DNA of 5,739 bases from an uncultured Lachnospiraceae bacterium (GTDB lineage Bacteria > Bacillota > Clostridia > Lachnospirales > Lachnospiraceae): contig CAJTXP010000089.1 of assembly GCA_910583615.1 (NCBI GenBank), positions 1 through 5,739 of the forward strand. The letters are read 5' to 3'. Both the position numbers and the translations under genes were made by a program. Under the pieces are notes generated by a model. It was given only the letters and a program-made list of their open reading frames with translations. It had not been told where the DNA came from and searched no databases. The number at the start of each line of letters is the position of its first letter. The first letter of the stretch is position 1. Below are positions 1-3,401 of this stretch, piece after piece.

Positions 1-63
1 GAGGAATGGGGCTTCCCAGACGGCAGAGTAAGGGGCTTTCTGTGTAGTGAAAGGAGAGAACGG

Positions 64-735
64 ATGGCAAAACAGGATGTGACCGTGTGGATGGACGAGC
101 ATGTCTACTGCGCTTTGTCTGAATGTCTGCCGGAAGGGACCAGCATTGAGCAGGAACTGGCCCGGATGCTGGAGAGGCTCTATGAACAGACGGTTCCTGC
201 GGAGGAGAGGCGGAAGGTAGAGGAGGCTGTCAGGCGGGAAGAACAGGAAGCGGACGCTGAAAAGCGGAGCAGGCGGCGGTTTGTCCTGATCAAAGTAGTG
301 AAGGACGGGAGGGCATGCCATCTGCTCACACAGGACTACCCTACCCCGTTGGAGGCAGTACATGCCTGTGAGAGCTGCCAGCCGGGTGCAGAAGGGATGG
401 ACTGTGAGGAACTGGCGAAGACCGCCTTCCGGAATTCCTTTCCTCTCACGCAGGAAAAATTTGAGGAATGGTGCCGGATGCGGGGACGTGAGGTCCTGGC
501 TGTATATGAGATCGATCTGGACGAAAACCGGATGAAGGCCAGTGTGATGGGGCATGCATCTGAACAGAGTCTGAATGTCCTTGTGAGGGCAGCTAATGAG
601 GCATACCGGGATTCAGGACTCCGATTGGAGGAACGGGTGCGCATTTTCGGGGAAAAAGTCAGGGAGTTTTCCCATGCCGTTGAGGAAGAATGCGGGCAGG
701 ATATCTCTTCCGCACAGCTGGTGCAGGGAATGTGA
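64..735 (+). CDS. Accessory protein of a conjugative element, DUF6103-like N-terminus, function unknown
   Basis: A 223-residue soluble protein with no signal peptide or membrane segment. The start at 64 is supported by AAGGAG at 51-56 with a 7-base spacer, although the frame is open upstream to the window edge. Residues 1-50 look like a short strand followed by helices ending in LERLYEQTVP. As I recall them, the small DUF6103 proteins of Firmicutes mobile elements share this pattern, so I read the N-terminus as related. Residues 46-72 are very charged and probably form a helix or coiled coil ending in a basic RSRRR patch. Residues 73-223 form a separate domain I do not recognise. It contains a cysteine/histidine group (H100, C102, C105, C114) that could bind a metal. 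Its place upstream of a ribbon-helix-helix protein and a relaxase suggests an accessory or regulatory role in transfer (inference). The coding call is strong; the function is open. Confidence 0.85.
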   Translation: MAKQDVTVWMDEHVYCALSECLPEGTSIEQELARMLERLYEQTVPAEERRKVEEAVRREEQEADAEKRSRRRFVLIKVVKDGRACHLLTQDYPTPLEAVHACESCQPGAEGMDCEELAKTAFRNSFPLTQEKFEEWCRMRGREVLAVYEIDLDENRMKASVMGHASEQSLNVLVRAANEAYRDSGLRLEERVRIFGEKVREFSHAVEEECGQDISSAQLVQGM

Positions 736-775
736 CCTCAGCATCCGCCTCTGTGAGCCGCCGTGTGGCCTTGTG

Positions 776-791
776 TGCCGGTTTCCCGGCA
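776..791. repeat. Short perfect inverted repeat (6-bp arms, TTTC loop)
   Basis: TGCCGG at 776-781 pairs exactly with CCGGCA at 786-791 around a TTTC loop. It begins 40 bases after the stop of the first gene. The bases after it are G-rich, with no U-tract, so it is not a standard intrinsic terminator. It could help protect the 3' end of the upstream mRNA or be part of a transfer origin. Confidence 0.5.
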
Positions 792-908
792 GGGGTGGCA
801 GTAGTTTACCCATGAGAGGAAAATCCGCCTTGTTGGGGCGATTTGGACAGGCTCGAAAACAGCGTCTGGTGCAGCATGATATCTGGGTCGAAATGTGTGC
901 AGGTTAAA

Positions 909-938
909 GGGTTTATGCTGCTTTCGCAGCCTAAACCC
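909..938. repeat. Long interrupted inverted repeat (12 paired bases, TTTC loop)
   Basis: GGGTTTA (909-915) pairs with TAAACCC (932-938), and GCTGC (917-921) pairs with GCAGC (926-930). One mismatch (916/931) interrupts the stem and TTTC forms the loop. This is the strongest secondary-structure element in the 736-1110 gap. It is followed by CGGAAAAC rather than a T-run, so a terminator reading on the + strand is unlikely. A relaxase recognition hairpin or a protein-binding palindrome is more plausible. Confidence 0.6.
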
Positions 939-946
939 GGAAAACA

Positions 947-967
947 CCGCCCGGCAAAGCCGTGCGG
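947..967. repeat. Interrupted inverted repeat (8 paired bases, AAA loop)
   Basis: CCGC (947-950) pairs with GCGG (964-967) and CGGC (952-955) with GCCG (959-962). A single C/T mismatch at 951/963 interrupts the stem and AAA forms the loop. It starts nine bases after the larger inverted repeat at 909-938 and has the same design of two stem blocks split by one mismatch. A weaker stem, AAAGT-GCAT-ACTTT, follows at 975-988. The tandem arrangement suggests a multi-site protein-binding region. Confidence 0.5.
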
Positions 968-1094
968 AAGGACGAAAGTGCATACTTTTTCGGGAGGGAC
1001 AGAGATTTTTTATACCTGGTTCCGGGAAAAAGCGGCAATTTTGGGGATTCCTACGGACAAAAAATGAATACCAGGCAGAAATGTGCCGGTCAGA

Positions 1095-1102
1095 GGGGAG
1101 GG
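1095..1102 (+). promoter_or_regulatory. Ribosome binding site that fixes the start at 1111
   Basis: GGGGAGGG lies eight bases before the ATG at 1111. ATGs at 1103 and 1107 are in other frames, and the in-frame ATG at 1081 and GTG at 895 have no comparable site. The start at 1111 also places the beginning of the ribbon-helix-helix domain where it normally lies, close to the N-terminus. Confidence 0.75.
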
Positions 1103-1110
1103 ATGTATGG

Positions 1111-1530
1111 ATGGCCAGGGGAAAGGAAAAGGTGCGGGCAGGTATCTACATCGAGAAGGAAGTGCTGGAGATGGCGGACAGTCTTCTGCCAGCCGCCAAT
1201 GTGCGCTCCCGGAATGAGTTTGTCACGGAGGCGTTAAAGTTCTACTGCGGCTATCTGAATTCCGGAAAGGCCGAAGACTATCTGCTGCAGTCCCTGTCCT
1301 CCGTCCTCACCAGCACGGTGCAGGACACGGAGAACCGTCTGGCCCGGATGGACTTTAAGATCGCGGTGGAGCTTTCCATGCTGGCGCATATGATCGCCTA
1401 CCATTCAGAAAGCCGGATCGATGAAAGTGTCTTCCGGAAGCTCCATGCAAAGTGCGTGGAGGAGGTGAAGCGTCTCAACGGTGCGGTGGAGCTGAATGAC
1501 GCATACAAGTATCAGAAACGTGAAAACTAA
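1111..1530 (+). CDS. Ribbon-helix-helix DNA-binding protein, probable relaxosome accessory or regulator
   Basis: A 139-residue protein. Residues 5-50 have the ribbon-helix-helix (CopG/Arc/MetJ-like) pattern: a short strand (KVRAGIYIEKEVLEMAD), a turn with an SRNEF motif typical of the second helix start, then FVTEALKFYCGYL. Such domains dimerise and insert a beta ribbon into the DNA major groove. Residues 52-121 are predicted helical with regular hydrophobic spacing, probably a second oligomerisation or partner-binding part. The last 15 residues are polar. Many conjugative elements encode a protein like this beside the relaxase to bend DNA at oriT and to repress its own operon. The inverted repeats just upstream are natural candidate binding sites (inference). 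The small gene at 1607 follows after 76 bases. The domain call is good; the exact role is not proven. Confidence 0.85.
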   Translation: MARGKEKVRAGIYIEKEVLEMADSLLPAANVRSRNEFVTEALKFYCGYLNSGKAEDYLLQSLSSVLTSTVQDTENRLARMDFKIAVELSMLAHMIAYHSESRIDESVFRKLHAKCVEEVKRLNGAVELNDAYKYQKREN

Positions 1531-1606
1531 AAGTAAAAAAGTTTATTGGTTTTGTATATGGACTGTGAGGACAGTTCCGTTTATGTTGATGGAAAAAAGG
1601 AGTGAA

Positions 1607-1897
1607 ATGAAAATGGACAGAGAAGAAATTTACGAGATGGTGATCCGGGAGATGACAGAAACCGCAGTGCGCGAGCGCAACGAGCAGTCACCAGAGGAGA
1701 AGGAACTGCAGGACAGGGTGGCCAGACTGAGTAAGGAGATGCAGGAGAAGATCAAAGACCTGCCGGAGGATGTGAAGAAATCCATCACGGATTATGTGGA
1801 GGCGACACTGCTGGCGGCGGATCACGACTGCCTGTATCTGTATGAGCAGGGAGCGAAGGACTGCGTGGCGCTGCTGAAGAAGCTGAGTGTGCTGTAG
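1607..1897 (+). CDS. Small charged helical protein of the mobilisation region, function unknown
   Basis: A 96-residue protein from the ATG at 1607. AAGGAG at 1597-1602 lies four bases before this ATG and ten bases before a second ATG at 1613, so the true start may be 1613 (94 residues). Upstream in-frame codons back to 1496 overlap the previous gene and lack a binding site, so I excluded them. The protein is rich in E, K and R and almost entirely helical. A charged amphipathic stretch (about 20-55) leads into LPEDVKKSITDYVEA, then a C-terminal helix with YLYEQGAKDCVALLKKL. There is no signal or membrane segment. The layout recalls the small DUF6809-type proteins common in Clostridia, but I am not certain of that match. 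It is probably cotranscribed with the ribbon-helix-helix gene, which suggests an accessory role. Confidence 0.78.
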   Translation: MKMDREEIYEMVIREMTETAVRERNEQSPEEKELQDRVARLSKEMQEKIKDLPEDVKKSITDYVEATLLAADHDCLYLYEQGAKDCVALLKKLSVL

Positions 1898-2054
1898 AAA
1901 GATCACAGGAGGGTACTTCCCCCGCTGTTCGCAGCGTAACAGATCAAGGCCGAACGTAATGAGGTATGGGTTGCTTCCCGTAGTTTGCTTTGCTACGGGG
2001 AGCGCTTCGTTGGATATACAAGCATTGTGGCATCCGGGATCATGCATAAAATAT
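1898..2054. other. Non-coding spacer with two hairpins and a composition change
   Basis: No supported gene. A small hairpin, CGCTG-TTCG-CAGCG, lies at 1923-1936, followed by the larger one at 1973-2003. An AGGAGGG at about 1907-1913 has no start codon at a usable distance. From about 2040 the sequence becomes AT-rich and stays so through the nuclease gene, so the junction between backbone and acquired cargo probably lies near here. An ORF at 1887-2177 covers both hairpins and the promoter and is not protein-like. Confidence 0.5.
1973..2003. repeat. Strong hairpin (11-bp arms with one G-T pair), non-canonical terminator or boundary structure
   Basis: GCTTCCCGTAG (1973-1983) pairs with CTACGGGGAGC (1993-2003) around a nine-base loop, with one G-T wobble. 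It lies about 75 bases after the end of the gene at 1607-1897. The sequence after it lacks a T-run, so it does not meet the usual form of an intrinsic terminator. It could still stabilise the 3' end of the upstream operon mRNA, or be a remnant of the event that brought in the nuclease gene. Confidence 0.5.
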
Positions 2055-2083
2055 TTGCAAAACTGCATCACAGAGAATATAAT
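2055..2083 (+). promoter_or_regulatory. Predicted sigma-A promoter for the nuclease gene
   Basis: A perfect -10 box, TATAAT, lies at 2078-2083. A 17-base spacer separates it from TTGCAA at 2055-2060, which matches four of six bases of the -35 consensus. Transcription would start near 2090, leaving a leader of about 80 bases before the start codon at 2170. This suggests that the nuclease, and perhaps the relaxase behind it, can be expressed independently of the upstream genes. Confidence 0.65.
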
Positions 2084-2169
2084 AAGAGATAGATTGTGTG
2101 CGGGAAATTGTAGAGGAAACGTATGTAAAAGTATTGTAAAAATAAGACTCTTTTTAGGAGAGAATGACC

Positions 2170-3324
2170 ATGAGTGAAATTCAAAATTACGATGAGGCTG
2201 TCCAAACAATAAAGACTGCTATTTTGCAAAGCCAATATAATGCTTCCAAAATTGTGAATGAAAAACAGCTGATGCTGTATTTTGGTATTGGAAAGTACAT
2301 TTCTTTAAACTCCCGGAATGGTTTTTGGGGAAAAGGAGCAATAGATGCGATCAGTGAGCGGCTGGACAAAGAACTTCCAGGTCTTCGGGGTTTTTCGGCG
2401 CGTAATCTTCGATATATGCGTACATTTTATGAAGAATGGAAAAAATTGGATAATTCTCCTGTAAACTATGAGAATAATGTGGGTTCAAATTTGGCACATA
2501 CATGTGCCAAATTGCTTAATGAATGTAATGATGAAATTTGGAACACGCTTGTGCCAAAAACGCAGGAATTCCCCATGGAAGAGTTTTTGAGTATTGGATT
2601 TTCACATCATCGACTTATTCTTTCAAAGACAAAAGATGAAGATGAAAGAATTTTTTATATTAAAAGGTGTGCGACAGAGCGGTTTAGTTATGAGGCTTTG
2701 GGTAGAAGTATTGCATCGGATGATTATCACCATCAGGGCAGACTGCCAAACAATTTTTATGAAACACTTCCAGCAGCGGATCAGGCATTCCGGGCAGTTA
2801 ATACCTTTAAAGATGAATATCTGCTTGATTATATCAATGTGGAGGAATTGGGCATTAGAGATAGAGAAGATATAGATGAGAAGGTAGTAGAAAATGCGAT
2901 AATCCACAATGTAAAAATATTCATTCTCACGTTTGGAAAGGATTTTACATTCATGAGAAATCAATACCACCTGGATGCTTTTGGCGAGGACCAATATATC
3001 GATCTTTTATTTTTTAATCGAGAATTAAATTGTCTCGTAGCGGTTGAACTGAAGACAGGAAAATTTAAGACATCATATTTGGGACAATTGTCAGGGTATT
3101 TAAGCGTACTTGATAAATTTGAGAAGAAGCCACATGAAAATCCTGCCATTGGTATTATTCTATGCAAGGATATGAATAAAGCTTTTGTGGATTTTGTTAT
3201 CAGGGATTACAGCAAGCCGATGGGGGTGGCAACTTATAAGACATCAAAGGATATGTCAGATAAGCTAAAAAAGGCTCTTCCTGATATTGACGATCTGAAA
3301 AAGCTGCTTGGCACGGATGAGTAA
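2170..3324 (+). CDS. DUF1016/YhcG-family PDDEXK nuclease
   Basis: A 384-residue protein. AGGAG at 2156-2160 lies nine bases before the ATG at 2170 but only three before the ATG at 2164, so I chose 2170. Residues 5-90 match the DUF1016 N-terminal domain (GIGKYI, GFWGKGAI and GFSARNLRYMRTFYEEW are recognisable). Residues 143-182 continue the family pattern (GFSHHRLIL, KDEDERIFYIK). Residues 235-350 form the PDDEXK nuclease domain, with D278 in YIDLLFFN, E293 and K295 in VELKTG, and Q306 in YLGQLSGY, so the active site looks intact. Its length is usual for the family. The family occurs widely in defence islands and near restriction systems, but its substrate is not settled. The gene is clearly AT-richer than its neighbours, has its own promoter, and sits between accessory genes and the relaxase, all of which suggest acquired cargo. 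Roles in defence, element competition or DNA processing are all possible. Confidence 0.92.
   Translation: MSEIQNYDEAVQTIKTAILQSQYNASKIVNEKQLMLYFGIGKYISLNSRNGFWGKGAIDAISERLDKELPGLRGFSARNLRYMRTFYEEWKKLDNSPVNYENNVGSNLAHTCAKLLNECNDEIWNTLVPKTQEFPMEEFLSIGFSHHRLILSKTKDEDERIFYIKRCATERFSYEALGRSIASDDYHHQGRLPNNFYETLPAADQAFRAVNTFKDEYLLDYINVEELGIRDREDIDEKVVENAIIHNVKIFILTFGKDFTFMRNQYHLDAFGEDQYIDLLFFNRELNCLVAVELKTGKFKTSYLGQLSGYLSVLDKFEKKPHENPAIGIILCKDMNKAFVDFVIRDYSKPMGVATYKTSKDMSDKLKKALPDIDDLKKLLGTDE
2488..2513. repeat. Perfect palindrome inside the nuclease gene (12-bp arms, 2-base spacer)
   Basis: AATTTGGCACAT (2488-2499) is the exact reverse complement of ATGTGCCAAATT (2502-2513), separated by AC. It encodes residues of the variable segment between the N-terminal domain and the FSHHRL region. 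About 20 bases downstream, 2537-2558 forms a second imperfect inverted repeat with related arms (TTTGG, two-base bulge, CAC / GTGCCAAA). Confidence 0.7.
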
Positions 3325-3401
3325 GAAAAGTAAATGTATGACAGGATTTCGGAAAGGGTAGTCAGAGATGGATGCCTTTTTATTATGGGAGGAAATACTC
3401 T

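Larger units (their letters stand above)
736..1110. other. Non-coding region with clustered inverted repeats; candidate oriT or operator region
   Basis: About 375 bases without a convincing gene. Frame 1 is open from a GTG at 895 into the next gene, but that stretch spans the inverted repeats and gives an unconvincing protein rich in R, C, F and G. I see four inverted repeats: a 6-bp stem with a TTTC loop at 776-791, a 12-bp interrupted stem at 909-938, an 8-bp interrupted stem at 947-967, and a 5-bp stem at 975-988. None is followed by a run of T that would make it a classic terminator. Such clusters just upstream of relaxosome genes are typical of origins of transfer and of operators for ribbon-helix-helix proteins. 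Which of these applies cannot be decided from sequence alone. Confidence 0.45.

Noticed and set aside
1..63. End of an upstream gene in frame 2 (stop at 29-31) or frame 3 (stop at 45-47)
   Set aside because: Too little sequence is present to tell a gene end from a chance open frame. The in-frame extension of the first gene to the window edge was also set aside because of the good binding site at 51-56.
718..874. CTGGTGCAG occurring at 718-726 and again at 866-874 as a possible direct repeat or iteron
   Set aside because: There are only two nine-base copies 148 bases apart, one inside a coding sequence, with no further copies or regular spacing.
895..1110. Upstream extension of the ribbon-helix-helix gene to a GTG at 895 or an ATG at 1081
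   Set aside because: The extension runs through the inverted repeats, has an odd composition, and lacks a ribosome binding site. The site at 1095-1102 fits the start at 1111.
1558..1605. A 15-codon mini-ORF ending just before the small helical gene
   Set aside because: It has no ribosome binding site, and its last codons are the binding site of the next gene. A leader peptide cannot be supported.
1496..1606. Upstream extension of the small helical gene to 1496
   Set aside because: It would overlap the previous gene and add a basic, aromatic-rich stretch unlike the rest of the protein. AAGGAG at 1597-1602 supports 1607 or 1613.
1887..2177. A 96-codon + strand open frame between the small helical gene and the nuclease
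   Set aside because: It spans two hairpins and a good promoter, its start is not supported by a usable ribosome binding site, and its product resembles no protein I know.
1688..2209. A 173-codon open frame on the minus strand
   Set aside because: It runs antisense to the small helical gene, the hairpins and the nuclease promoter, and its product is low-quality sequence with no domain pattern.
3381..3386. TATTAT as a possible -10 box for the relaxase
   Set aside because: It abuts the ribosome binding site, which would leave almost no leader, and there is no -35-like hexamer at the right distance.
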